Source of the DNA: Symbiodinium natans
Taxonomy: Eukaryota; Sar; Dinophyceae; Suessiales; Symbiodiniaceae
Direction: 5' to 3'
Assembly: GCA_905221605.1 (NCBI GenBank)
Contig: CAJNDS010000335.1
Coordinates: 441,203-505,202 of the forward strand
DNA length: 64,000 bases
Part shown: positions 1-12,400 of the stretch, in pieces
Layout of the letters: each line of letters starts with the position of its first letter
Numbering within the stretch: position 1 is the stretch's first letter
Made by a program: the position numbers and the translations under genes
Notes under the pieces: model-generated
Database searches by the model: none
The model's input: the letters and a program-made list of their open reading frames with translations, nothing else
Told to the model about the DNA's origin: nothing

Positions 1-147
1 GCCCTCGACCCAACACCCCCCACCCCCCCACTATCAATCCTAAACCCGAAACCCTAGCAAGGGTACCTTCACCGTGGCCTTTTTAAGGCATCCTGGTTAC
101 TGGGACGGCCCATAAAACGTCACTGAATAGTCTTCAACCCAAGAACC

Positions 148-238
148 TGAACCCTAAACCCTAAACCCTAAACCCTAAACTCTAAACCCTAAACCCTAAA
201 CCCTAAACCCTAAATTCTAAACCCTAAACCCTAAACCC
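148..238. repeat. CCCTAAA telomere-type array
   Basis: About 12 heptamers with two variant units. It is interstitial, since unique sequence lies on both sides. Confidence 0.95.
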
Positions 239-1016
239 TGCATCTAAAGTCCGGACATATGAATCATCCCAAGGTCCTGCCTCCGTAGGTTCTTCGGGCA
301 CATCGAGGATTCTCAAGCTTTTTGGGGCAGCTGCGCGCAGCCCTGAGCTCGGAATTAGGGCCCCAAAACCTAAGACCCTAAAACCCTAAAACCCTAAACC
401 CCTAAACCCCTAAACCCCTAAAACCCTAAAACCCTAAACCCTAAGCCCAAGGTACCATTCATCTGGCTCTTGTTCACCGCGTCCGAGCATCATTGCGAAT
501 CAATCGTGCCCCTCGGAGCATGTTTGTTGCCTCAGTCTCCGGCCCAGAAACTGACATCCCCCCCCCCCCCCTCTCAGGGTTTAGGTTTAGGGTTTAGGCT
601 TTAGGGTTCAGGGTTCAGGGTTTAGGGTTTAGGGCTTGGGCCTGAAGGTTTGGGGCTTAGGGTTTAAGGTTTGGGGATTAGGGCTCTAGGATTTGGGAGG
701 CTAGGCTTTAGGGTTTTGGCCCCCCTAGTGTTTCTAGGGTTCTGCCAGGCCCAGAGGAGGGAGGGGCCCGATTACATGTCTGAAACTCGAGCACCCCCCC
801 CCCCCCCCCCCATATATTTTGCTACGCCACCACATCATCATCATCTCGACCCTTAAGCCCAGTGTGCCTCAGACACTCACCGCAGCAGCGTAGAGTTTAG
901 GGTCTAGGGTTTGGGGTGTAGGGTTCAGGTTGGAGCCCACGAGCCAGAGGCATCAGTACACACACACGCAATCATGGCAAGGCCAATCACGCATCCCCCT
1001 CAGAGTCCCAGCCTAG

Positions 1017-1130
1017 GCCCAAGAGTAACCTAGGAATGAAAAGGGTGCCCTTTTGGGGTTAAAGGGGCTTACACAGCAACCTAAACCCTACAACACGGGA
1101 ATATGGGGCAGACTCTGGTCCTAGTACCAA
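1017..1130. mobile_element. MITE-like dispersed element, family A
   Basis: It starts with AGAGTAACCTAGGAATGAAA, then AGGGTGCCCTTTTGG, and ends with the imperfect inverse near CAGACTCTGGTCCTAG. Related copies lie near 7006, 8648, 22556, 37783, 44277, 59437 and 60435. It is short, AT-poor and non-coding with weak terminal inverted repeats. Confidence 0.65.
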
Positions 1131-1152
1131 GCCAGAACTCCACCCGTAGAAA

Positions 1153-1259
1153 ACCCTAAGGGTCCATGTACCTAAATAGGGAATACTTGGGCCTTAAGGT
1201 ACCTCCTATTTAGGGTATTTAGGGCCCAAGTACATAATGAGGTACATGGACCCTTAGGG
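1153..1259. mobile_element. Hairpin MITE, family F
   Basis: The ends are perfect 20-bp inverted repeats (CCCTAAGGGTCCATGTACCT). The interior also pairs (CTTGGGCC with GGCCCAAG). A second copy with the same ends is at 47702-47810. No ORF. Confidence 0.75.
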
Positions 1260-2335
1260 AAATATATGTGAGTTTGTGTTCCCCTGGATTAAACTCTCCG
1301 CTGCCCTCAGGATATGTTAAACGCACATGTCCTGGACTCCCCGACGCCCTAAACCCACAGCCCTAAACCCTAAAGCCCTAAACTCTAAAACCCTAAACCC
1401 TAAGCCCAAAGCCCTGAACAGTGGTCCAGTCCATGTCGGCTGCAAAAACAGCCCGACTTTCCTGCACTTCTCTGGTTTGAGGTGCTAGCTTTTGGGAGCG
1501 AAGCCCTAAACCCTAAACCCTAAACCCTAAACCCTAAACCCTAAACCCCAAAGTCCTCAATCCTAGAACTCAGAGGTGCAGCTTCGGGCACGAGGGGCCC
1601 GTCCTGGCCAGGCCACTACTCTCGTTGCTGCTGGCTCTCCTGCGTCTTGAAAAGTTGTTTGGGGTTTGGGGTTTAGGGTTTAGGGTTTAGGGTTTGGGGT
1701 TTAGGGTTTAGGGTGTAGGGCTTCGGGTTTATTGAAATTATTCATGGCCTAAACCCCTAAACCCTAAACCCCAAACCTTCAGGTCCGGGGACAGTTTCGA
1801 GGAGTTTCCGGGAAAGTTTCGAGAGCTTCGTTTGTGGCTTTGGAAGAACTTCAAGTTACAGGGGCTTGAGAGTTTAGCGAGTAGGGTTTGGGGTTTAGGG
1901 TTTAGGGTTTGGGGTTTAGGGTTTGGGGTTTAGGGCAGGTCTCGATATTCGGGCCCCTTTGTATTGGGTGCCCCTTTATTAGGAGGACTTCCCAAAAGGG
2001 ACCCTAGTTAGAGAAAGACCAGAACAAAGAAACAAATAATCTCAAAAGCAACTCAACCCTGACTTCTATCAAGCGGTTTAGGGTTTGGGGTTTAAGGTTT
2101 AGGGTTTGGGGTTTAGGGTTTAGGGTTAGGGTTCAGGGTTTGGGGTTTAGGGTTCAGGGTTTAGGGCTCAGGGCACGAGACTGGGCCCCTGCCATGATGT
2201 CCCTTATCATCCCTTCATAAAGGAGACCAGCTGCTGAAATCATTGGGGGAAATGTTGAGATGTTCCCCCTTCTCCTAACAGTCCTAAACAGGGGTGAACC
2301 CCCCAAAACACTAGGCAAAAACATAGAAATCCCTT

Positions 2336-2405
2336 CGTGATTATACCCTTATAAGGAAGAATATATCTTTATGTTCTGTGGGGTTCTTAAGCAAGTAGTA
2401 GTAAA
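2336..2405. mobile_element. MITE family E, one end only
   Basis: It carries the end GGGGTTCTTAAGCAAGTAGT and the internal CCTTATAAGGAAGAAT that also occur in the fuller copies at 13836-13944 and 61088-61240. The opposite end was not found. Confidence 0.5.
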
Positions 2406-2506
2406 GGGCTTTAGAGCTTCCAAGCCGGACGCATCAAGGCCTGAGCCCTCAACCCTTGTTGCTTCTTCTGTAGGGCGGAAAATGCAACCCTTAAACAGCT
2501 TGCCTC

Positions 2507-2585
2507 TCAGAGCAAGCCGTGTGAATCTTCAGAAGCTTCTTTGCACAAACGTTCGGGATACACAGATCTCATGAAGTCGAAGGTC
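2507..2585 (-). CDS. S28 gene, candidate terminal exon
   Basis: The acceptor AG|GACC at 2585 joins in phase with the exon ending at 2910. It reads [20 protein letters not shown] and stops with TGA at 2509-2507. The phase fits, but no family motif confirms it. Confidence 0.35.
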
Positions 2586-5500
2586 CTTGAACATTGCTGC
2601 GCTCAGGGGAAGACTTGCTTGTAGTTTTCGTGGTTCCGTGATGTGTGGGCCATGATGAAGCTGAACATCTTACACACTTGGCCTACAAGGACAAGCGTGC
2701 CTCAGGAAATCCCTAAAAAGACGAAAACGCTGAGGAGAGCTACAGCATGTTGCAAAAACCCAAAGTCACTCGTTCACCTGGTATTGAACATCGGTTCTGG
2801 ATAGTCCGAAGACTCTGTAGCAGGGAGGGGTGGGGGGGAGGTCTTACTTTAAACACTCAGCCATAAATCTTAACCCTAAACCCTAAACCCTAAACCCTAA
2901 ACTCTAAACCTGCAAGCCAGTTCAAGTCCCAGATGCTGGGGAGCTGAATGGATGACGGGGATTTGACCGCCGCTGGTGATGACCGTGCGGTCCTGGGGGG
3001 CTTAGGGGGGTTTAGGGGTTTGGGGTTTGGGGTTTAGGGTTTGGGGGTTTAGGGTTTAGGGTTCAGGGTTTTAGGGTTTAGGGTGGGGCCCTATCTATAG
3101 AAAACCAAAGCCATTTAAACGCCCAAAAGGGAGTTTGCACACCGCGGCGCCCTTAGCTTGTGGAGGATGCCGCTCGGTGGCTCCAACCCGAGAGCCTTTC
3201 AACAAAGACAGTGCTTGAGGGTTTAGGGTTTAGGGTACAGGGTTTAGGGCTTGGGGTTTAGGGTTGAGGGTTTAGAGTTTAGGGTTTAGGTTGGTCGCTG
3301 AATGCAGGCCTTACTTGGTGTTCTTTCTTGTTTGGCGTCCTGTCTTGTGGTTTGAGGGTTTAGGATGTTTTGGGGAAGGGTTGGCCTGAGGCCTTCGAGG
3401 CCTTAGAGGCCTTATGGGCCTTATAGGCCTTAGGGTTTAGGGTCCAGGGTTTAGGGCACCCCGCCAAGACACGGAAGTAAGTTCCGTGCACCCCTGTTCC
3501 ATACGGCTTTCAAGCTGCGGGCTTGGACGATTTGAGAGGTCTTGGGTTTGAGGCTGTAGGGTTTTAGGGTTAAGGGCTTAGGGGTTGAGACTGTAGGGAA
3601 CAATGGAGACATGCATGTCAAGTTCCAAATGGTGCCACGGTCAACTACCGCCTTCCCCCTTCATCCCTTCAGAGTGTGTGGAGTTAGCCGGGTTTAGGGT
3701 TTAGGGTTTGGGGGCTGAACCCTAAGACCGAAAGAGGCTTGAACCTCAAAACAGCAACCCAAGTATGCGCAAAACCCGAAAGTCTCGCCCTAAACCCTAA
3801 ACCCTAAACCCTAACCCTAAACCCTAAACCCCTAAACCCCTAAACCCTAAACCCTCAACCCTAAACCCAAAAACCCTAAACCCTAAACCCCTAAACCCTA
3901 AACACTCTTCATGCCATCGGAGCCGCAGCCGCGGTCCGCAGTGGCATAGTTGCTCGAGACTGCCTGGGACTGAGTGCTGGGACGTTTAGGGTTTAGGGTT
4001 TAGGGGTTCAGGGTTTAGGGTTTAGGGTTTAGGGTTTAGGGTTTAGGGTTCACGGCGAACCTTGAAGTACCTTCAAGGAAGCCCCGTATATGCCAAGTGA
4101 AGAAACCACTCCTCAGAGCCCGAAACCCTGAACTCGAAACCGGATTTGGGGTTTAGGGTTTAGGGTTTAGGGCTTAGGGCTTAGGGCTTAGGGCTTAGGG
4201 CTTAGGGCTTAGGGCTTAGGGTTTAGGGTTTAGGGTTTAGGGACCCTAAACCCTAAAACCACCAAAAGCCCTGAGCCCTGAACCACCCCCCCCCCAAGCC
4301 TGGGACGCCATGCTTCCCCTTGCTCCGCTCGGATTTGCCTGTCACGCACCAAACCTTCCGCACCCAAGCAATCATGTCTGGCAACATGGAGAGGAACGTG
4401 CACTGGGCGGTCTCATGCCTGCCTTCGACCTGGATCGAGCCTCGATGGTTCTTCACCTTCAGGTTGGAAACAGGCACGCCGGTCGTGTTGCAGAGCTCGG
4501 AGTCTGTCATGAAAGCCACATCGTGATCCATCATCTGGAAGCGGATTTTGCCAGTCTTGATGAAGGAATCCAATTAGAAGCGACATCTCGGCAAACCTGC
4601 AGGCTACCCCGAAACCCTCCATCCTGGATGCAGACTATTTTCAGTGGGTTTAGAATGTACGGCCTAGGGTTTAACTTTCAGGGTTGGGGGTTTCTTGCGG
4701 AAGGTGGTCCTAAACCTCGAACGCCCTATAAATCAACATGGGGGTTTACGATATTAGGGGTGCCTTTGCTTACTTGGTCTGGCCAAAGACTCAGAGAGTA
4801 CAAGGTGCCCTAAGTCCTTGACCCAAGCCTCGGGTTCAGGGTTCAGGGTTCAGGGTTCAGGGTCCAGGGTCCAGGGTTCAGGGTTTGGGGTTCAGGGTTC
4901 AGGGTTTGGGGTTCAGGTTTCAGGGTTCAGGGTTCAGGGTTTGGGGTTCAGGGTTTGGGGTTTAGGGTTTGGGGTTCAGGGTTTGGGGTTTAGGGTTTGG
5001 GTTTGGGGTGTGGGGTTTGGGGTTTGGCATGCAGGGTTTGGGGTTTAGGGTTCAGGGTTTGGCGTTCAGGGTTTGGGGTTTGGGGTTTGGGGTTTGGGGT
5101 GTGGGGTTTGGCATTCAAGGTTTGGGTTTAGGGTTCAGGGTTCAGGGTTTAGGGTTGCTGGTTTAGGGTTTGGGGTTTGGGGTTCAGGGTGTACGGGTCG
5201 AGGACTCAAGTAGGGGGCTGACTGTTTAGGGTTTAGGGTTTCGGGTAGTTTAGGGTTCAGGGTTTAGGTTTTAGGCTTCAGGGTGAGGTTTGTTGTTTAG
5301 GGTTCAGGGTTTGGGGTTTGGGGTTTAGGGTTTAGGCTTTAGGCTTCAGGGTGAGGTTTGTTGTTTAGGGTTCAGGGTTTGGGGTTTGGGGTTTAGGGTT
5401 TAGGCTTCAGGGTGAGGGTAGGGTCGACAGCCGAGCGGCAAGTCCATTCCGCCGCACTTCCAAATCGGGACCACAACGTTTCAATATAGTCTGACAAGTC

Positions 5501-8500
5501 TGATGATCTGCTGCGGGACATGCACTGCCAATGCCAATCCCTAGGCCCTAAACCCTAAATCCTAAACTGCAACCCCCCCCCCCCCCCCCCCCCCCCGCGC
5601 TGGCATGCGTGGTTTAGGGCTCGATCAAGGCCTACACCCCGAAACCTTAAGCCCTAAACTCCAAGGTATGGGATCCTAGACGAAAAGGCCCAAGGAAGCG
5701 TCCAATGAGGGCTCAGTGAAAGGTCGTGTGGGCATTATCTTTGGGTGGGGTTGGTTCGGGCGCGGGGGCTGGGGGGTCATACAGGAATCCCAAAACGAAA
5801 CGCATTTCACCGAAAAGCCCTTTTTCTAACCGGACCTCTAAACCCTGAACCCTGAACCCTTAAAGCCGTAAAGCCCTTCGCCCTACTCTTAGTAAGTGGG
5901 GTTATACTACCTTGTAAGCCTAACTAAAGTACTTATAACCCTACTTACTAAGTGCCCCGATCCTCCAAGCACACCCTGAAGCCCTATGCTGAGCCCTCAT
6001 CTCAGGACACCCGGAGCACCGATGAGATGAAGCAAACATCACCAACTGGCACCAACAATGCAAAGCCGCGAACTGCCCTGCTGTTCAGGGTTAAGGGTTA
6101 AGGGTTAAGGGTTAAGGGTTTAGGGTTAAGGGTTTAGGGTTTAGGGTTTAGGGTTTAGGGTTTAGGGTTTAGGGTACTTTCCAAGGGTATTTGAATGGCC
6201 CCTTAGTATGGGGCCCGTAGAAGGGTACTCCTTATATACCCCTATGCCAATTAAGGGCCCATACACCAGAGCCCTTTAAAGGAGGGAAGGGACCACATTA
6301 AGGCCCATGAAACTACCCTTGGAGACTTGAACTATGCCCAAGAGTCACCTAAGAAGAACACTAGTTCATGGTTGGATTTTTTTAAAAATTTAATTCTATT
6401 TCCTTGTTGAGGTTAAGTAGCCTGAAACATGTAAAATGTTACACAACTATGACAAAGAACAAGGGTGCTCACAGAGGGGTTATAAGGAAACCTAAGCCCG
6501 ACAAAAGGGAACAAGGGCCTACTCTGGGTCCTGGTGCAGGCTAACCCTCAAGTAGGGTTTAGGGCTTCTAGGCCCCAGAGCAGCTGCCCTAACCCTAAAC
6601 AGGAGGTAGCCTGTACTTCGCCGCCCTGACTGCACGCTGCCCGAAACACAGAGCTTAGACCTTAAGTACAGTATAATTCTCCGGTAGGTTAGTAAGTGGG
6701 TTATAAGAAAAGTAAGTATACTTAGAATTACATTTACTTATAAGACCAAATGAGGTTATTTAGAACCCTTTTACTTACTCAGTGCCCGGATCCTCCACGT
6801 AAAGTAGGAGCCTTTAGGATAGGGTGTGGTAAAGGATCCACAAGAAAAAGTAGGGTTTGGGGTTTAAGGCTTAGGGTTTAGGGTTTTTAGGGTTGAGGTT
6901 TGAGGTTTCGGGTATAGGGCTTCGGGTTTACCGAAGTGCCTGGGAGGGAACATGTCACTGACATTGTTCGTGTTCTGCTCGTAGAAGATCTCAGTACCTT
7001 CTTCTAGACCCGGGAGTAACCTAGGAATAAAAAGGGTACCTTTTCTGGTTTTTAGGGGATTATAAGGGAACCCCCAACCCTAAAAAAAGGGAAAAACAAG
7101 GTCCTGCTCCCGGTCCTAGTTTTTGATGAAGGGACTGCACCTTGGACCTCTAGCTATGTACCCGTGGGTTTTGAGGAACCTTTGAAGAACCCCTCAAGGA
7201 ATATGTAGCGCCATATCCCCTGAAACACCTAAACCCTGAACCCTAGGGAGAGCCGAACCACTCAGGGCAGCATCCGAAGCCCTGCAGAGGACAAACGCCG
7301 AAACCACCCACCAAGGACCCCCCCCCCCCCTCAGTTGTGCGACTTAGGACTTGAAACTTGAAGCCCGAACAGCATCCACACCCGAAACCCTGAACCACCC
7401 TGTCGTATCACAATAAAGCCCCAAACAAAACCCGGCACAGCAACAAGAATAAATAAATAAATAAATAAATAAATATATATATATATATATATGGGGGATG
7501 GGTTCTCTAAATTGGGGTGCCTTTTTGGGGTCCGTCTTACAGGGGTGATGCCTTGTATAGGGGATCCAAAAATAGGGGGCCACAGTTTAGAGAACTGCCC
7601 ATATATGCAGGTTAGGGCTTAGGGTTTGGGGGTTTAGGGGTTTAGGATTTGGGGCTTAGGGAGTTTGGGGTTTGTGCCAAGTAGCACATCTGATAGTCCC
7701 AGGCAGTTGCTGCTTTCCCTGTGCCGCACCCAGTTTGGTCGGCACACTCCACGAAGATCGAGTACCTGGACACTGGGCTTAAGGTTTCTCGGGATCCTTT
7801 GGTTTCGGGTTTCGGGTTTAGAGAGCTCGGGGATAGAGGCCTTGCACCAGGCAGAAGTAAAGCCCTAAGTCAAAGATCCTGAGGTCGATGTCTGCCGAAA
7901 GGGCTTGCTAACCCTGTAACACTCCCTGACTCAGTTCATGTAGCTGTCGATGCAAAGGGTCTGCCGACGGAGTTTCCTTCGAAAAACGGGCTTTCGGCAG
8001 GATGCAGAAAGATTGACAAATGACCCGGTCAGTTCCAAAAAAACATAGCCAAGTTCATCTTTCTGGACCCTGATCCCGAAACCTTTATAAAGAGTTCGAG
8101 TAAAACAGCGGCCGGACGGGAGACCGGAGTATTGATGAGACCCTCGAGCCGAAATCTTACACGCTTATGCCCAAGACCCTGAAGCCTAAACCCTAAACCC
8201 GAAACCCTAAACCCTAAACCCTAAACCCTAAACCCTAAAACCCTAAAACCCTAAACCCTAAACCCTAAACCCTACACCCACCACCTGAGCCTTGCGGCGC
8301 CCTAATGGAGGTACCGAAATGAAGCTTCCCCATCTTATGGAGGCGGAAGCCCCAAGTAGGGTTTCGGGGGTTTAGGGCAGCAGAACACAACACGCGGAAC
8401 CACAGCTGGGAACTGAGAACCTGTAAACCCTGAACCCTGAACCCTAAACCCTAAACCCTAAACCCTAGACCCTAGACCCTAGACCCTAAACCCTGAACTA

Positions 8501-9383
8501 CTCAGGGCTTCGTTTCTTCGGATCTTGGCTGCACTTAGCAGGGCAGCTATAAATCTAATTTTCAGCTGCCTTTTTAGGAAACCCAATAAACCCAAAAAGG
8601 CTAAGGATCTAAAGTTACAGTAAAGCACCCGCAGAGGGATAAAGTAGACCCAAGAGCAGCCTAGGAATCAAAAGGGCACCCTTTTCTGGTTTAGAAGGGA
8701 TTCATAAGGGTAGCTGAGACCCGAAAAAAGCCGAGTAAGGGCCTGCTCTGGGTCCGAGTAGAAGACTTCGGGCACCGGGCACAGGGCGAGGCAATTTGGG
8801 GTTTAGGGTTTAGGGTTTAGGGTTTAGGGTCGAGGGTGTTTAGGGCCTAGGGCGCGGGGCACATGTCAAAGCAGGTCATGTTCGGCTGCCGGTAGAGCAT
8901 TGCCACAGCGTCTGCCAAGCCTGAGCCCACGATCCCTGAACCTGAAACCCTAAACCCTGAACCAGATACATGGCGCTTAGGGTCTTGGGTTAACCGCTGG
9001 GCAACTTTAGATACACAAAAAAATGCAGCCCAGGCTTCTATACTCAGGGAAGCTATATGTGAGGTCGTAGCTACAGTTGTAAATGGCGATTAGGTGCCTT
9101 GACCTCTAAGTAGCTAGGGTTTGGGGTGCAGGGCTTAGGGTAGTCCAGGGTTTAGGGTTTGGGGTTCAGGGTTTAGGGTTGGTGGCTTGAATGAAGGTAT
9201 AAGGATACCACTCGGTTTCGCAACCCACACTGTAACCCACCTACCACAAAAACACCGGCCACAACTCCCTGCCCCCCCTCCCGTCCCCTCAACTTGAATT
9301 CTTGAACCACCCTAACCCGACACCAAAAACAACAAAGCCCTCGGCCCTAGGTTAACGACAATAGATAGGAACCGCAAAATAGC

Positions 9384-9414
<31 letters not shown>

Positions 9415-12400
9415 AGACCCCATCCAGGCCCTAAACCCTAAACCCTAAACCCTAAACCCTAAACCCTAAACCCTAAACCCTAAACCCTAAACCCCCAAAA
9501 AAGGGACCCCAAAAAGGTACCCCAAATTCGGAAACCATCTGCCAAACCCCAAACCCAGATCTAGCACCTCAGGCCTTGATCTAGGGCCTCTGAACATTGT
9601 AGGTCTCCTAAACCCTAAACCCTAAACCCTAAACCCTAAACCCTAAACCCTAAACCCTAAACCTTAAACCCTAAACCCTAAACCCTAAACCCTTTGACCC
9701 GCAGTCCGTGGTCGGCCGGCCTTGCATCGGAGTCTTTGCTCCCACCACCTTGCCGCACGCCGCGGCAACCTGGACGGGAGGCTTCGTTTCTTGGTGGGTT
9801 TGGGGTTTAGGGTTTAGGGTTTAGGGTTTAGGGGGTTACTTGGAGGGTCGTGGAACTTAATGTTTACTGAACTTGGCACCCCAGCAAAAATCCAAGTGAA
9901 CCAAGTATAACTGTAGTTATAAGCCACGTAAAAGCCCTGTAAGTGCCCTACCTCCAGGTACTGTACCCTGGACCGTAACCCCTGAACCTGAACCCCGAAC
10001 GCCAACAGCATCTGGACAGCTCTTGGAAGCCCTGTTAAGAACCAACAGCAAACAAGGGTTTAGGGTTTAGGGTTTAGGGTTTAGGGTTTAGGGTTTAGGG
10101 TTTAGGGTTTAGGGTTTAGGGTTTAGGGTTTAGGGTTTAGGGGTATCCATCAACAAAATCTGGGAGATAGCTTGCCAAAAAAGGATCTGCGCAGAAACCT
10201 TGCGGGTCATTATTTCTCTAGGTTCTGGCAGCAATACAAAGTGCGTGAGTGCTGTATGAAAAGTGTGTCTGGTGAGTCATTAACATGAGCAGACGCTAAG
10301 ACATCTGAAATTCAGCATGAACAAGTCTGAAGTGCAAACTGGTCAGACAGACTGTTAGGGTTTAGGGTTTACGGCTTAGGGTTTATGGTGTGCAAGGGTG
10401 TGGCGGCTAAGCAAGCCCAAACCCTAACCCCCAAACCCCAAACCCCAAACCCCAAACCCTAAACCCTAAACCCTAAACCCTAAACCCTGAACCCTAAACC
10501 CGAAACACTACACCCTTTTCCCGCTTCGGCCCTAAGATGGGAGGCCAGGAGCTGGCCAGGCCGGCAAAGGCGCGAGGAAGGATGACGGGTAGGGATAATT
10601 GCACATGGCCATCTCCTCAGGTTTAGGGTTTAGGGTTTAGGGTTTAGGGTTTAGGGTTTAGGGTTTAGGGTTTAGGGTTTAGGGTTTAGGGTTTAGGGTT
10701 TAGGGTTTAGGGTTTAGGGAGGTTTCCGGGTTTTGGGGTGTAGGGTTCGAGGGTGGAGGGTTTGGGAATAAGGATTTGGCTTGGGGTTTAGGGTTTGAGG
10801 CTGGAGGGTTGGGGTTTAGGGTTTGTTTGGGGTTTATGAGGTGGTTCTACATCGAGGCAACGCACAAAGGTACCCCAAAAAAGAACAAACCTCATTGGAG
10901 CCTCATTGGGCTTCGGACTTCTTCTTCGGCTGTATAAACCCTGACCCCTAGAAGCCTGAAGCTAAGGAATTGTTGTCGCAGAACGCGCGGCTCGAGGGTC
11001 TGTCCTCAAAGAATGACCAAGTTTGGGGTTTAGGGTTTTCAAACCCTAAACCCTAAACCCCACAACCCTCAACCCTAAACGCTCAACCCTAAACCCTAAA
11101 CCCTAAACCCCTCAACCCTAAACCATAAGAAGGCCTAGGCTTGTTTGGGCTTCGGGTGTAGGACTTCAAACCAGATTTACGGCTCGAAGGTCCATTTCGG
11201 CCAACTGAACCCTGACATACGGGAATTTAGGGTTAGGGTGAGGGTTTCCTAGGGTTTGGGTGAGGGTTTCCGTTTAGGGTTTAGGGTTTAGGGTTTAGGG
11301 TTTAGAGTTTAGGGCCTTGTGCAAGGGTTTTGGAACGAGGCGCCACCGCGGCATAGCTACCGATCACGTGGGAAAAACTCTCGAACCTAAACCCGAAACC
11401 CCAAACCCGCTGAAACGAAGGATCGTTCCATGAGGGGTTCGGGAGCCTCCTAGTCCAAAAACTCCTGGGGGCGGGGCAATAAAGCCGAAGGCTCATAAGC
11501 CCGAAACCCTAGGGAATGGGGTTTCGGGTTTAGGTCTAGGTGGCGACATTGCAGGTCCCTGAGTATGGGCCCTTACAAGGGTACCCCTTTCTTGCCCCTG
11601 TACAAACTAAGGGCACATACATCAGAACCCTGCAAAGCAGGTTAGGGACTATATTGCGGGCCCATGAAAACTACCCTCAGATTAGGGTCTAGGGCTGAGC
11701 CGGAAGCTTACATTGACGACAACTTCAGGTTGTCAAAGGGATTTATCAGGGATTAGGGCCCTTAGGGGCTAGAGGGGTTTCTTGGGGGTTCAGGGTACGT
11801 AGTAACCCAGTTCTAACGGTCCTCATAACCCGATTGTTGCATCCATATTAGGGCACTCAAAAGGCCGAGAAGTGGGTCATAAGTACAGCTGTATTTGGGT
11901 TAATAAGTACCATGGACCTCCAAGTACAAGGCTTTGTCCGACTTTGGGGGCGACATATTACTAAGGGACCATGTAACTACCCTTAGAGCCTTGGCTCATG
12001 CATCAGAACCCTTTAGAGGAGGTGAAGGGACCAGATTAAGGGCCCATAAAACCCTAAACCCTAAACCCCAAGCCCTAAACCCTAGTGGGCATAAGGGCCC
12101 ATCAAACTACCCTTAGAGTCTAGGGTTTCATCAGAGCTTAGGGTTCATAAGTGGTCAGCCTAACCCCGTACCCTAAACCCTAAACCCTAAACCCTAAACC
12201 CTAAACCCTTCTTGTGCCAGGGCACAGTCCATGCATTCCTGGCCCCCAGCTCGGCTCAAGAGCTCTAGGGGCTTTAGGGTTTGGGGCTCAGGGTTTGGGT
12301 TTGGGGATTAGGGTTTAGGGTTTAGGGTTTAGGGTTTGGGGTTTGGGGTTAGGCTTCAACCTTCAGGTTTAGGGGATTTAGGGGGGTTTAGGGGTTTAAG

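Larger units (their letters stand above)
1..2506. other. Non-coding repeat-rich region downstream of the S28 gene
   Basis: No exon could be supported here. It holds short arrays of CCCTAAA (for example 148-238, 362-445, 1505-1550) and TTTAGGG (570-640, 1660-1720, 1885-1935, 2075-2165), C-tracts near 558 and 793, and MITE-like hairpins at 1017-1130 and 1153-1259. The 61-codon ORF at 671 is a translation of degenerate repeats. Confidence 0.6.
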
